64,000 bases of DNA from Atlantibacter sp. RC6 (GTDB taxonomy: Bacteria; Pseudomonadota; Gammaproteobacteria; Enterobacterales; Enterobacteriaceae). Shown piece after piece: positions 39,782 through 48,972 of the stretch. The position numbers were made by a program, and so were the translations under genes. Under the pieces are notes generated by a model. It was not told the DNA's origin and searched no databases. It saw only the letters and a program-made list of their open reading frames with translations. The stretch is from contig NZ_JACHZE010000014.1 in assembly GCF_014193285.1 (NCBI RefSeq), positions 17,185 through 81,184 of the forward strand, given 5' to 3'. Each line of letters begins with the position of its first letter. The first letter of the stretch is position 1.

Positions 39782-40681
39782 GTGCCGCTACTCATTATCA
39801 CCACTATTCTGTGGGCCTTTTCCTTTAGCCTGATTGGCGAATACCTTGCCGGGCATGTCGACAGCTATTTTTCCGTGCTGATGCGCGTTGGGCTGGCGGC
39901 GCTGGTGTTTTTGCCGTTCCTGCGGTTTAAGGGACTGAAACCGAAAGTCATCGCCCTGTATATGCTGGTGGGCGCGCTCCAGTTGGGTGTGATGTACCTG
40001 TTCAGCTTCCGGGCTTATCTCTATCTGACGGTTTCCGAGTTCCTGCTGTTTACCGTCCTGACGCCACTGTATATCACGCTGATTTATGACCTGCTCAGCC
40101 GCCGCCCGCTGCGCTGGGGCTATGCGTTCAGCGCGCTGCTGGCTGTGATTGGCGCGGCGATTATTCGTTACGATCAACTCAGCGAGCACTTCTGGTTCGG
40201 GCTGCTGCTGGTACAACTGGCGAATATCAGCTTCGCCATCGGCATGGTGGGCTACAAGCGGCTGATGGAAGTGCATCCGATGCCACAGCACAACGCCTTC
40301 TCGTGGTTTTATCTCGGGGCGTTGGTGGTCGCGGGCGTGGCCTGGCTGGCGTTAGGCAATCCGAATAAACTGCCAGAAACCACGTTGCAATGGAGCGTAC
40401 TGGTCTGGCTGGGCGTTGTGGCGTCCGGGCTGGGCTATTTTATGTGGAACTATGGGGCCACGCAGGTGGATGCCGGCACATTGGGCATCATGAATAACGT
40501 CCATGTCCCCGCGGGGCTGCTGGTTAACCTCGCCATCTGGCAAGAGCAACCCCACTGGCCGAGCTTTATTATCGGTGGGTCGGTAATAATGGCTTCGCTG
40601 TGGGTGCATCGACACTGGGTCGCGCCGCGCTCTTCACAAACGGCAGATGATCGCAGGCGTGGTTCCGCGCAGAGCGAATAA
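39782..40681 (+). CDS. bioP: Biotin transporter YigM (BioP)
   Basis: Inner-membrane DMT/EamA-type transporter with about ten hydrophobic segments; the E. coli homologue imports biotin. I choose GTG 39782 ([30 protein letters not shown]), which has GGGGAA upstream and gives 299 residues as in E. coli. An upstream in-frame ATG at 39740 would add 14 residues of no family likeness. Its last 113 bases lie antisense to the end of metR, an overlap that E. coli also appears to have, since both conserved protein tails are encoded there. Confidence 0.94.
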   Translation: MPLLIITTILWAFSFSLIGEYLAGHVDSYFSVLMRVGLAALVFLPFLRFKGLKPKVIALYMLVGALQLGVMYLFSFRAYLYLTVSEFLLFTVLTPLYITLIYDLLSRRPLRWGYAFSALLAVIGAAIIRYDQLSEHFWFGLLLVQLANISFAIGMVGYKRLMEVHPMPQHNAFSWFYLGALVVAGVAWLALGNPNKLPETTLQWSVLVWLGVVASGLGYFMWNYGATQVDAGTLGIMNNVHVPAGLLVNLAIWQEQPHWPSFIIGGSVIMASLWVHRHWVAPRSSQTADDRRRGSAQSE

Positions 40682-41522
40682 ACGCATCGATAACCGGCTG
40701 GCGCTGCTCGCCATCGCGCACCGCCGCGTACAGTCGGCTCCACAATCCCTCGCCCAGGGTTTTGGTCACCACCAGACCCTGGCGTTCAACATTCTCCACC
40801 ACCCAGTGCGGCAATGCGGCAATGCCCATTCGCGCCGATACCATCTGAATTAACAACAGGGTGTTATCGACGCTTTTCAGTGATGGGCTGACACCAGCGG
40901 GTTCCAGAAAATGACGCCACACGTCCAGACGCTGACGCTGCACCGGATAAATCAACAGCGTCTCCCCGGAAAAATCTTCCGGCGTGATGCGCGGTTTGCT
41001 GGCCAGCGGATGATCGGTCGCCAGCACCAGACGCACTTCAAAATCAAACATTGGCGAATAGTGCAGTCCGCTGCGCGGCAGGATATCGGATGTCAGCACC
41101 ACATCCAGTTCGCTCTGCTGAAGCGCAGGTTGCGGGTCGAACGTTACGCCTGATTTGAAATCCATTTCTACCTGCGGCCACTGTTTGCGGAAATTCTCCA
41201 GCGCCGGGGCCAGCCACTGAATACAGCTATGGCACTCAATCGCAATCCGCAACTGGGATTGCTGCGGTTCATTGCACTCCTGTAGCGCCCGGCTGATTTG
41301 CGGCAGCACCTGCGTCGCCAGTTGCAGCAGGATCTCCCCCTGCGGGGTAAAGCGCAGCGGCTGGCTTTTACGAACGAATAGCTTAAACCCGAGACGCTGC
41401 TCCAGATCGCTGAACTGATGAGAGAGAGCAGACTGCGTCTGATGCAGTGTGGCGGCCGCCGCGGCGAGCGAACCACAACTCTGCAGGGCCAGCAGGGTCT
41501 TAAGGTGTTTAATTTCGATCAT
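40569..41522 (-). CDS. metR: LysR-type regulator of methionine genes MetR
   Basis: Homocysteine-responsive transcription factor that activates metE and other methionine genes and represses itself. 317 residues as in E. coli. The N-terminal winged helix-turn-helix is [43 protein letters not shown] (about residues 6-48). A LysR effector domain follows. It is divergent from metE. The MetR box TGAAAGTCCTTCA overlaps its own start codon, which fits autorepression. The 3' end overlaps bioP tail-to-tail by 113 bases. Confidence 0.96.
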   Translation of the reverse strand: MIEIKHLKTLLALQSCGSLAAAAATLHQTQSALSHQFSDLEQRLGFKLFVRKSQPLRFTPQGEILLQLATQVLPQISRALQECNEPQQSQLRIAIECHSCIQWLAPALENFRKQWPQVEMDFKSGVTFDPQPALQQSELDVVLTSDILPRSGLHYSPMFDFEVRLVLATDHPLASKPRITPEDFSGETLLIYPVQRQRLDVWRHFLEPAGVSPSLKSVDNTLLLIQMVSARMGIAALPHWVVENVERQGLVVTKTLGEGLWSRLYAAVRDGEQRQPVIDAFIRSARNHACDHLPFVKSAARPSVDAPTAKPLLPTHR

Positions 41523-41534
41523 GAAAGTCCTTCA
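41522..41534. promoter_or_regulatory. MetR box
   Basis: TGAAAGTCCTTCA is a perfect TGAA-N5-TTCA palindrome. It begins at the first base pair of the metR start codon and lies upstream of metE, suited to activate metE and repress metR. Confidence 0.78.
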
Positions 41535-41593
41535 TTTTGCCATGAGGAATTTGCGCTTGAGGAATATACAGTAACCGCGAATTATAGCGGTGT

Positions 41594-41609
41594 AAACATC
41601 TGGACGGCT
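41594..41609. promoter_or_regulatory. Two tandem MetJ met boxes
   Basis: AAACATCT and GGACGGCT are adjacent 8-base units, each matching six of eight bases of the AGACGTCT consensus bound by MetJ with S-adenosylmethionine. They lie between the MetR box and metE. Confidence 0.62.
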
Positions 41610-41617
41610 AAATCCAT

Positions 41618-41733
41618 CGTATTTCGAATTTATGGTTCGTTGGCTGCGCTCGCTCACCCCGGCCGCTTACTTCAATAAGCTTCCGGGGATTCACGAACTT
41701 GCCGCCTTCCCTAAATCCGAAATACTTCGGATT
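41618..41733. repeat. ERIC (IRU) repeat element in the metE upstream region
   Basis: The central part (CGCTCACCCCGGCCGCTTAC, then TTCAATAAGCTTCCGGGGATTCAC read in two steps) matches the conserved ERIC core: ERIC has CGCTCACCCCAGTCACTTAC and AAGCTCCTGGGGATTCAC. Terminal inverted repeats ATTTCGAATTTA (41621-41632) and TAAATCCGAAAT (41712-41723) pair with one mismatch. The total of about 116 bases fits the 127-base element. It lies between the met boxes and the metE ribosome-binding site, so it should be transcribed as part of the metE 5' leader. The exact ends are approximate. Confidence 0.88.
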
Positions 41734-41759
41734 GAAATCAAATTTAAAGAGGCAAAACA

Positions 41760-44021
41760 ATGACAATTTACAATCACACCCTCGGTTTCCCTCGCGTTGG
41801 CCTGCGTCGCGAATTGAAAAAAGCGCAAGAAAGTTACTGGGCGGGTAACAGCACCCGTGAAGAATTACTGGCGGTGGGCCGCGAACTGCGCGCCCGCCAC
41901 TGGGAGCAGCAAAAAGCGGCAGGTGTGGATTTGTTACCGGTGGGCGACTTCGCCTGGTACGATCACGTTCTCACCACCAGCCTGCTGCTGGGCAACGTGC
42001 CGGCGCGCCACCAGAATAAAGACGGCTCCGTGGATATTGATACTCTGTTCCGCATTGGCCGTGGCCGCGCGCCGACCGGTGAACCGGCAGCGGCAGCGGA
42101 AATGACCAAGTGGTTTAACACCAACTATCACTACATGGTGCCCGAGTTCGTTAAAGGCCAGCAGTTCAAACTGACCTGGACTCAACTGCTGGATGAAGTG
42201 GACGAAGCGCTGGCGCTGGGCCATCACATTAAACCGGTACTGCTGGGGCCGATAACTTACCTGTGGCTGGGCAAAGTGAAGGGCGAGCAGTTTGATCGCC
42301 TGTCGCTGCTCAAGGACATCCTGCCGGTTTATCAGCAGGTGCTGGCAGAGCTGGCGAAGCGCGGCATCGAGTGGGTACAGATTGACGAACCGGCGCTGGT
42401 GCTGGAACTGCCTCAGGCATGGCTGGACGCCTACAAACCGGCTTACGATGCGCTCCAGGGCAACAGCAAACTGCTGCTGACCACCTACTTTGAAGGTGTC
42501 ACGCCGAATCTGGATACCATCACCGCACTGCCGGTGCAGGGCCTGCATGTCGACCTGGTACACGGCAAAGACGACGTAGCAGAGCTGCATCAGCGTTTGC
42601 CGTCCGAGTGGCTGCTGTCTGCGGGGCTGATCAACGGTCGTAACGTCTGGCGTGCCGATCTCACAGAAAAATACGCGCAAATTAAAGATATCGTCGGCAA
42701 ACGTGCCGTGTGGGTGGCTTCGTCCTGCTCCCTGTTGCACAGCCCAATCGATCTCAACGTAGAAACCCGTCTGGATGCGGAAGTAAAAAGCTGGTTCGCC
42801 TTCGCCCTGCAAAAATGTGCAGAGCTGGCGCTGCTACGTGATGCGCTGAAAACCGGCGACACGACCAAAATTGCCGAGTGGAGCGCCCCGATTCAGGCGC
42901 GTCGCAATTCGGCCCGGGTACACAACCCGGCGGTAGGCGAGCGTCTGGCGGCGATTACCGCCCAGCACAGCCAGCGCGCCAGCGCTTATCCGGTACGTGC
43001 TGAAGCGCAGCGTGCGCGTTTCAATCTTCCGGCATGGCCGACCACCACGATCGGTTCGTTCCCGCAGACCACCGAAATCCGCGGCCTGCGGCTGGACTTC
43101 AAAAAAGGCAATCTGGATGCCAACAACTATCGCACCGGCATTGCCGAACACATCAGGCAGGCGATTGTTGAGCAGGAGCGCCTTGGGCTGGACGTACTGG
43201 TTCACGGAGAAGCGGAACGTAACGACATGGTGGAATACTTCGGCGAGCATCTGGACGGCTTTGTCTTTACTCAAAACGGTTGGGTGCAGAGCTACGGTTC
43301 ACGCTGCGTGAAGCCGCCGGTAGTGATTGGCGATATCAGCCGTCCTGAGCCGATCACCGTGGAGTGGGCGAAGTACGCGCAGTCCCTGACCGACAAGCCG
43401 GTTAAAGGCATGTTGACCGGCCCGGTAACCATTCTCTGCTGGTCGTTCCCGCGCGAAGACGTCAGCCGCGAAACCATCGCGAAGCAGATTGCGCTGGCGC
43501 TGCGTGATGAAGTGGCCGATCTGGAAGCCGCCGGGATTGGCATTATCCAGATTGACGAACCGGCACTGCGCGAAGGGCTGCCGCTGCGTCGCGCCGACTG
43601 GCAGGCCTATCTGGAATGGGGCGTGGAAGCGTTCCGCCTGAACGCCGCCGTGGTGCGTGACGATACCCAGATCCATACCCACATGTGCTACTGCGAGTTC
43701 AACGACATCATGGACTCCATTGCAGCGCTGGATGCGGACGTGATCACCATCGAAACCTCGCGCTCGGATATGGAACTGCTGGAATCCTTCGAAGAGTTTG
43801 AGTACCCGAATGAAATCGGCCCTGGCGTGTATGACATCCACTCGCCGAACGTACCGGATGTGGAATGGATTGAGGCGCTGCTGCAAAAGGCGGCGCAACG
43901 CATCCCGGCGCAGCGTTTATGGGTGAACCCGGATTGTGGCCTGAAAACGCGCGGCTGGCCGGAAACCCGTCAGGCGCTGGCGAACATGGTCAAAGCGGCG
44001 CAAAACCTGCGCAGCGCGTAA
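41760..44021 (+). CDS. metE: Cobalamin-independent methionine synthase
   Basis: Transfers the methyl group of 5-methyltetrahydropteroyltri-glutamate to homocysteine without B12. The 753 residues equal the E. coli length. Two barrel-like halves are seen. The zinc ligands are in [10 protein letters not shown] (H and C, about 641-643), near [20 protein letters not shown], and in [11 protein letters not shown] (C, about 726). The start ATG at 41760 has AAAGAGG upstream. The leader carries the ERIC element. A strong terminator follows. Confidence 0.98.
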   Translation: MTIYNHTLGFPRVGLRRELKKAQESYWAGNSTREELLAVGRELRARHWEQQKAAGVDLLPVGDFAWYDHVLTTSLLLGNVPARHQNKDGSVDIDTLFRIGRGRAPTGEPAAAAEMTKWFNTNYHYMVPEFVKGQQFKLTWTQLLDEVDEALALGHHIKPVLLGPITYLWLGKVKGEQFDRLSLLKDILPVYQQVLAELAKRGIEWVQIDEPALVLELPQAWLDAYKPAYDALQGNSKLLLTTYFEGVTPNLDTITALPVQGLHVDLVHGKDDVAELHQRLPSEWLLSAGLINGRNVWRADLTEKYAQIKDIVGKRAVWVASSCSLLHSPIDLNVETRLDAEVKSWFAFALQKCAELALLRDALKTGDTTKIAEWSAPIQARRNSARVHNPAVGERLAAITAQHSQRASAYPVRAEAQRARFNLPAWPTTTIGSFPQTTEIRGLRLDFKKGNLDANNYRTGIAEHIRQAIVEQERLGLDVLVHGEAERNDMVEYFGEHLDGFVFTQNGWVQSYGSRCVKPPVVIGDISRPEPITVEWAKYAQSLTDKPVKGMLTGPVTILCWSFPREDVSRETIAKQIALALRDEVADLEAAGIGIIQIDEPALREGLPLRRADWQAYLEWGVEAFRLNAAVVRDDTQIHTHMCYCEFNDIMDSIAALDADVITIETSRSDMELLESFEEFEYPNEIGPGVYDIHSPNVPDVEWIEALLQKAAQRIPAQRLWVNPDCGLKTRGWPETRQALANMVKAAQNLRSA

Positions 44022-44025
44022 TAAA

Positions 44026-44058
44026 AAACCCTCTCTGAACCAGAGAGGGTTTAGCTTT
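44026..44058. terminator. Terminator between convergent metE and dlhH
   Basis: The 11-bp stem AAACCCTCTCT (44026-44036) with AGAGAGGGTTT (44042-44052) has A-rich and T-rich flanks (AATAAAAAA before, TTTAGCTTTT after), so it can serve both strands. Confidence 0.9.
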
Positions 44059-44074
44059 TGATGCAAACAGGCCG

Positions 44075-44896
44075 TTACTTTTTATTGCCGTAACGGCTAA
44101 ACCACTCCAGCATTCTCTGCCAGCCATCCGCGGCGGATTCCGCGTGATAGCTCGGGCGATAGTCGGCGTTAAACGCGTGGCCCGCGTCGGGATAAACCAC
44201 GATTTCCGCTTTGGCGTTTGCCGCCCGCAGCGCCTGGCGCATGGTTTCCACGCTTTCCAGTGAAATGCCCGTATCCTGAGCGCCATATAAACCCAGCACC
44301 GGCGCGTTAAGATCCACGGCCACATCCACCGGATGTTTCGGGGAGTTGAGCGTTTTATCCCCCAGCAATTTTCCATACCACGCCACAGCGGCTTTGAGCT
44401 GCGGATTGTGCGCGGCGTATAGCCATGCGATGCGCCCGCCCCAGCAGAAACCGGTCATCATCAGACGATGCGGGTCGCCGCCCTGACGGGAAGCCCAGTT
44501 CGCCACGTGATCGAGATCCGCCAGCACCTGAGCGTCGGGTACTTTACTTACCAGGCCGCTGAACAGCGACGGGATATCGTCATAATCCGCCGGATCGCCC
44601 TGACGGAAATAGAGTTCCGGCGCGACGGCCAGATAGCCTGCATGGGCCAGACGGCGGCAGATATCGCGGATATGCTCATGAACGCCGAAAATTTCCTGCA
44701 CCACAATCACCACCGGTAAAGGCTGGTCGGCAGTTTCCGGGCGGGCATACCAAGCCGGCATATTCTCGCCCTGGGTCGCAATAGACGTTTCACCACAGTG
44801 GATGCCATCTTCTGCGGTATGTACTACCGTTGAAGCGACAGGTGAAGCGGCGCAAGCAAATCCTGAAGGGTTGTCTGTTGTGTTTTGTTTTGTCAT
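44075..44896 (-). CDS. dlhH: Dienelactone hydrolase family protein (YsgA/DlhH)
   Basis: Cytoplasmic alpha/beta hydrolase of the dienelactone hydrolase family; its physiological substrate in enterobacteria is not known. The Cys-Asp-His triad is visible: C in MMTGFCWGGRIAW, D in LYGAQDTGIS and H in PDAGHAFNADYRPSYH. I choose the ATG complementary to 44894-44896 (MTKQNTTDNPSGFACAASP) with GGAG upstream, giving 273 residues. The open frame continues 41 codons upstream without homology. It is convergent with metE and divergent from udp. Confidence 0.9.
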   Translation of the reverse strand: MTKQNTTDNPSGFACAASPVASTVVHTAEDGIHCGETSIATQGENMPAWYARPETADQPLPVVIVVQEIFGVHEHIRDICRRLAHAGYLAVAPELYFRQGDPADYDDIPSLFSGLVSKVPDAQVLADLDHVANWASRQGGDPHRLMMTGFCWGGRIAWLYAAHNPQLKAAVAWYGKLLGDKTLNSPKHPVDVAVDLNAPVLGLYGAQDTGISLESVETMRQALRAANAKAEIVVYPDAGHAFNADYRPSYHAESAADGWQRMLEWFSRYGNKK

Positions 44897-45002
44897 GGCC
44901 GGGCTCCGTAACCATTTTTTTAGCGCAAACCTAACTATAGCCTGCGAGCAGAAAATTCGTACACGGAAAACCCGTTCCTGTGATCTCACGGGATGGGCTT
45001 TT

Positions 45003-45074
45003 ATTGTGATAAATGTCACTATTTTATGGAAATATGATGCAAGCGAATTTCATACAAGTGAATTGAATCACGAA
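45003..45074 (+). promoter_or_regulatory. udp control region with two CRP sites
   Basis: TGTGATAAATGTCACT (45005-45020) and AGTGAATTGAATCACG (45057-45072) are CRP-type sites whose centres are 52 bases apart. That is the spacing of the two CRP sites flanking CytR at E. coli udp (-93.5 and -41.5). A -10-like TAAAGT at 45094-45099 then places the start near 45106. Confidence 0.78.
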
Positions 45075-45144
45075 ATTCCCCAGGCAGCTTCTGTAAAGTA
45101 CCCTTTTGCAGCTTCTGACAAACCGACCCAAAGAGGAGTCATTT

Positions 45145-45906
45145 ATGTCTACGTCTGATGTTTTTCACCTCGGCCTTACTAAAAGCGACCTGCAGGGCGC
45201 AACGCTTGCCATCGTACCTGGCGACCCGGAACGAGTGGAAAAGATCGCCGCGCTGATGGATAAGCCGGTTAAGCTGGCATCACACCGCGAATTTACCTCC
45301 TGGCGCGCAGAGCTGGACGGTAAGCCGGTTATCATCTGCTCTACCGGCATCGGCGGCCCATCGACTTCCATCGCCGTTGAAGAGCTGGCGCAACTGGGCA
45401 TCCGCACCTTCCTGCGCGTGGGCACCACCGGCGCGATCCAGCCGCATATCAATGTTGGCGATGTGCTGGTGACCACCGCATCCGTTCGCCTCGATGGCGC
45501 AAGCCTGCATTTCGCGCCGATGGAATACCCGGCGGTCGCGGATTTCGCCTGCACCACCGCGCTGGTGGAAGCCGCGAAAGCCGTGGGCGCCACCACCCAC
45601 ATCGGCGTCACCGCCTCTTCCGACACCTTCTACCCGGGCCAGGAGCGTTATGACACCTTCTCTGGCCGTGTGGTTAGCCGCTACAAAGGCTCGATGGAAG
45701 AGTGGCAGCAGATGGGCGTGATGAACTATGAAATGGAGTCCGCCACGCTGCTGACCATGTGTTCAAGCCAGGGCCTGCGTGCGGGGATGGTTGCCGGGGT
45801 TATCGTGAACCGTACCCAGCAGGAAATCCCGAACGCGCAAACCATGAAGCAGACCGAAAGCCACGCGGTGAAAATCGTGGTCGAGGCCGCGCGTCGCCTG
45901 ATCTAA
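45145..45906 (+). CDS. udp: Uridine phosphorylase
   Basis: Cleaves uridine (and deoxyuridine) with phosphate to uracil and ribose-1-phosphate for pyrimidine salvage. The start at 45145 ([31 protein letters not shown]) has GAGGAG upstream and gives 253 residues as in E. coli. Phosphate-site residues are in GDPERV and RVGTTGAIQ, and nucleoside-site residues in [15 protein letters not shown]. The 13 in-frame codons upstream lie in the RNA leader and are not part of the protein. CRP/CytR control is inferred from the sites upstream. Confidence 0.98.
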   Translation: MSTSDVFHLGLTKSDLQGATLAIVPGDPERVEKIAALMDKPVKLASHREFTSWRAELDGKPVIICSTGIGGPSTSIAVEELAQLGIRTFLRVGTTGAIQPHINVGDVLVTTASVRLDGASLHFAPMEYPAVADFACTTALVEAAKAVGATTHIGVTASSDTFYPGQERYDTFSGRVVSRYKGSMEEWQQMGVMNYEMESATLLTMCSSQGLRAGMVAGVIVNRTQQEIPNAQTMKQTESHAVKIVVEAARRLI

Positions 45907-45914
45907 ACCCACCC

Positions 45915-45942
45915 GCCAGCCCTGCTTTACGGTAGGGCTGGC
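45915..45942 (+). terminator. Hairpin after udp
   Basis: GCCAGCCCT (45915-45923) pairs with AGGGCTGGC (45934-45942), a 9-bp stem nine bases past the udp stop. The tail is T- and C-rich (AGGTTTCCCCCC), so efficiency is uncertain. Confidence 0.65.
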
Positions 45943-46083
45943 AGGTTTCCCCCCGGTTTTATCTTCATTACCCCGCGCTGTTTTTAATCTTTTGCACGAT
46001 GCTTCGCAGTAAATGCCTTTAAAACTGGACATTTATCCAGCACAATTCCATTTTGCTCTGGTAGGGTTAATGCGGGAGGCATT

Positions 46084-47520
46084 ATGGAGTTCTCTCTATT
46101 ACTGATGGCGGCGGTGGCGCTGGCGGGCATATTGCTCGGCTGGCTGGGGGCAAGCCTGCGGGCATCGCAGCGTCAGGCGGATCTGCTGGCGGAACAGCGC
46201 GATGTATTCAGCAAGTTAAGCGCGGCGAAACAGGCGTACGAGCACTGGCGCGAAGAGTGCGAATTGCTGAACGGCGAACTGCGCACCCTGAGAGATATCA
46301 AAAGCTCGCTGGAAGCCGATCTGCGTGAAGTCACCACATTGCTGGAAACCACGCGTCAGCATAACGACGACAAACTGCGTCAGATGATGAACAGCGAGCA
46401 GCGTCTTAGCGAACAGTTCGAAAACCTCGCCAACCGCATTTTTGACCGCAGCCATCGCCAGGTGGAAGAGCAAAACCGCCAGAGCCTGAACGGGCTATTA
46501 ACGCCGCTGCGCGAACAGCTCGACGGCTTCCGCCGCCAGGTGCAGGACAGCTTCGGGCAGGAGGCGCGTGAACGGCACACGCTGACCCATGAAATCCGCA
46601 ATTTACAACAGCTCAATGCCCAAATGGCTCAGGAGGCGATTAACCTGACCCGGGCGCTGAAAGGCGATAATAAAATCCAGGGCAACTGGGGCGAAGTGGT
46701 GTTGACGCGGGTGCTGGAGGCGTCGGGTTTACGCGAAGGGTATGAGTATCAGACCCAGGTCAATATCCAGCTAGACGATCGCAGCCGCATGCAGCCGGAT
46801 GTGATTGTGCGTCTCCCCCAGGATAAAGACGTGGTGGTGGACGCAAAAATGACGCTGGTGGCCTACGAGCGTTACTTTAACGCCGAAGATGAATACCAGC
46901 GTGAGCTGGCGCTCAATGAGCACATCGCGGCCATTCGTAGCCATATCCGGCTACTCAGCCGTAAAGATTACCAACAGCTTCCCGGTCTGCGGTCGCTGGA
47001 TTATGTCTTGATGTTTATCCCCGTCGAGCCGGCCTTTTTACTGGCTATCGACCGGCAACCGGAGCTGATCGGCGAAGCGCTGAAAAGCAACATTATGCTG
47101 GTCAGCCCAACTACCTTGCTGGTGGCGTTACGCACCATCGCCAATCTGTGGCGATATGAGCATCAAAACCAGAACGCCCAGCAAATCGCCGAACGCGCCG
47201 CAAAGCTGTACGACAAAATGCGCCTGTTTGTTGAAGATATGTCCGCAGTCGGGATAGGGCTGGATAAAGCGCAAGAAAACTATCGCCAGGCGATGAAGAA
47301 GCTCAGTTCCGGGCGCGGTAACCTGCTGGCGCAGGCTGATGGGTTTCGTACTCTGGGGGTGGAAGTGAAGCGCGAGATTAATCCTGAAATGGTGGAACAG
47401 GCGCGTCTGGATGATGAAGAGTTTCGGCTGCGCAGCATTGACGATGAGCCAGCAAATTCTTCAAAAAACAACGTGCCAGGGTCTATTCCACCTGTTCAGC
47501 GTACCGGTAACGATTGTTAA
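46084..47520 (+). CDS. rmuC: DNA recombination protein RmuC
   Basis: Limits inversions between short inverted repeats; the C-terminal part is a predicted nuclease-like (restriction-endonuclease fold) domain. The 478 residues compare with 475 in E. coli. A single N-terminal membrane helix (MEFSLLLMAAVALAGILLGWLGA) is followed by a long coiled coil (about residues 25-160). The conserved catalytic-type region is KGDNKIQGNWGEVVLTRVLEASGL then PDVIVRLPQDKDVVVDAKMTL. The C-terminal tail is variable. Confidence 0.95.
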   Translation: MEFSLLLMAAVALAGILLGWLGASLRASQRQADLLAEQRDVFSKLSAAKQAYEHWREECELLNGELRTLRDIKSSLEADLREVTTLLETTRQHNDDKLRQMMNSEQRLSEQFENLANRIFDRSHRQVEEQNRQSLNGLLTPLREQLDGFRRQVQDSFGQEARERHTLTHEIRNLQQLNAQMAQEAINLTRALKGDNKIQGNWGEVVLTRVLEASGLREGYEYQTQVNIQLDDRSRMQPDVIVRLPQDKDVVVDAKMTLVAYERYFNAEDEYQRELALNEHIAAIRSHIRLLSRKDYQQLPGLRSLDYVLMFIPVEPAFLLAIDRQPELIGEALKSNIMLVSPTTLLVALRTIANLWRYEHQNQNAQQIAERAAKLYDKMRLFVEDMSAVGIGLDKAQENYRQAMKKLSSGRGNLLAQADGFRTLGVEVKREINPEMVEQARLDDEEFRLRSIDDEPANSSKNNVPGSIPPVQRTGNDC

Positions 47521-47598
47521 AACAGGCTTGAAACATAGGGCAATCGGGACCAATCTGTTACACTTCACGAACATTTTTTATCAATAGCAGGCTCCGAA

Positions 47599-48354
47599 AT
47601 GGTTGATGATTCACAGGACACAACGCACTTTGGCTTTCAGACCGTAGCGAAAGCGCAAAAGGCGGATATGGTGGCGCAGGTTTTCCATTCTGTTGCAGCG
47701 AAATATGACGTTATGAATGACCTGATGTCGTTCGGGATTCATCGTTTATGGAAGCGCTTTACTATTGATTGCAGCGGTGTGCGCCGTGGACAAAGAGTGT
47801 TGGATCTGGCGGGTGGCACTGGCGATTTGACGGCGAAATTCTCCCGTCTGGTGGGTGAAACCGGCACGGTCGTGCTGGCGGACATTAACGACTCAATGCT
47901 GAAAATGGGCCGTGAAAAACTGCGCAATATCGGCGTGGTGGGCAACGTTGAATACGTTCAGGCCAATGCGGAAGCGCTGCCGTTCCCGGACAACACGTTT
48001 GATTGCATCACCATCTCGTTTGGCCTGCGCAACGTGACCGACAAAGACAAAGCGCTGCGCTCGATGTATCGCGTGCTGAAGCCCGGTGGTCGTCTGCTGG
48101 TGCTGGAATTCTCTAAACCGGTTATCGACCCGTTAAGCAAAGCCTATGACGCCTACTCCTTCCACGTGTTGCCGCGTATTGGCGAACTGGTGGCCCAGGA
48201 TGCGGAAAGCTATCGCTATCTGGCGGAATCGATCCGTATGCATCCCAACCAGGACACGCTGAAAGCGATGATGGCAGATGCCGGTTTCGATAACGTCGAA
48301 TATTTCAATATGACCGCGGGTATCGTCGCGCTTCATCGTGGTTATAAGTTTTAA
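47599..48354 (+). CDS. ubiE: Ubiquinone/menaquinone C-methyltransferase
   Basis: SAM-dependent C-methylation in both ubiquinone and menaquinone synthesis. The 251 residues equal the E. coli length. The SAM-binding motif I is [15 protein letters not shown] (about residues 68-82). The acidic ribose contact is [16 protein letters not shown], and family motifs [15 protein letters not shown] and [17 protein letters not shown] are present. It heads ubiE-ubiJ-ubiB, with only 12 bases to ubiJ. Confidence 0.98.
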   Translation: MVDDSQDTTHFGFQTVAKAQKADMVAQVFHSVAAKYDVMNDLMSFGIHRLWKRFTIDCSGVRRGQRVLDLAGGTGDLTAKFSRLVGETGTVVLADINDSMLKMGREKLRNIGVVGNVEYVQANAEALPFPDNTFDCITISFGLRNVTDKDKALRSMYRVLKPGGRLLVLEFSKPVIDPLSKAYDAYSFHVLPRIGELVAQDAESYRYLAESIRMHPNQDTLKAMMADAGFDNVEYFNMTAGIVALHRGYKF

Positions 48355-48366
48355 GGGAGGCCGCGG

Positions 48367-48972
48367 ATGCCAATAACACCATTAATTACCGCCGGTATTG
48401 AAGGAGCGTTAAACGCTTTTTTATACCAGGACCGGGCGCTTAAATCTGCACGTCAGCGGTTGCAGGGAAAGGTGTTGCGTATTGCCCTCCGCGAGTTCAC
48501 TACCCCGCTGGTATTCATCTTCAGCGAACAGCAGGTTGACGTGCTGGGGCAATGGGAAGGTGAGACCGACTGTGCGGTGACAACGCGCCTTTCGGTGTTG
48601 CCTGAACTGCGCAATCGCCAACAACTGACCGCGCTGATCCGCCGTGGCGACCTGGAAGTCGAAGGCGACATTCAGGTGGTGCAAAATCTGGTTTCCCTGA
48701 TGGATCTGGCGGAATTCGATCCTGCGGAACTGCTTGCACCCTACATTGGCGATATCGCCGCCGAAGGGTTGGGGAAAATCTTTCGCACCGGCGCGCGCAT
48801 TGTGAAAAAAGGCGTTGAGCGTAATCAACGCTATCTGGCTGAAGCGGTGACGGAAGAGTGGCGTATGGCCCCCGGCCCGTTGGAAGTCGCCTGGTTTGCT
48901 GAAGAAACTGATGCCCTTGCGCGATCGCTCGACGCGCTGATTGGTCGTTTAGAAACGCTGGAGGCCAAATGA
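48367..48972 (+). CDS. ubiJ: Ubiquinone biosynthesis accessory factor UbiJ
   Basis: SCP2-domain lipid-binding protein that organises the soluble Ubi complex with UbiK. The 201 residues match E. coli (formerly yigP). The SCP2-like beta region spans about residues 15-115, and a C-terminal coiled-coil segment ends in [14 protein letters not shown]. The start ATG at 48367 follows GGGAGG. The stop overlaps ubiB by four bases. In E. coli the 3' part of this locus also yields the small RNA EsrE, which I could not test here. Confidence 0.95.
   Translation: MPITPLITAGIEGALNAFLYQDRALKSARQRLQGKVLRIALREFTTPLVFIFSEQQVDVLGQWEGETDCAVTTRLSVLPELRNRQQLTALIRRGDLEVEGDIQVVQNLVSLMDLAEFDPAELLAPYIGDIAAEGLGKIFRTGARIVKKGVERNQRYLAEAVTEEWRMAPGPLEVAWFAEETDALARSLDALIGRLETLEAK

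Noticed and set aside
41934..42812. 292-codon open frame antisense to metE
   Set aside because: Same reasoning: it lies wholly within metE, which is full length and highly conserved, and shows no independent features.
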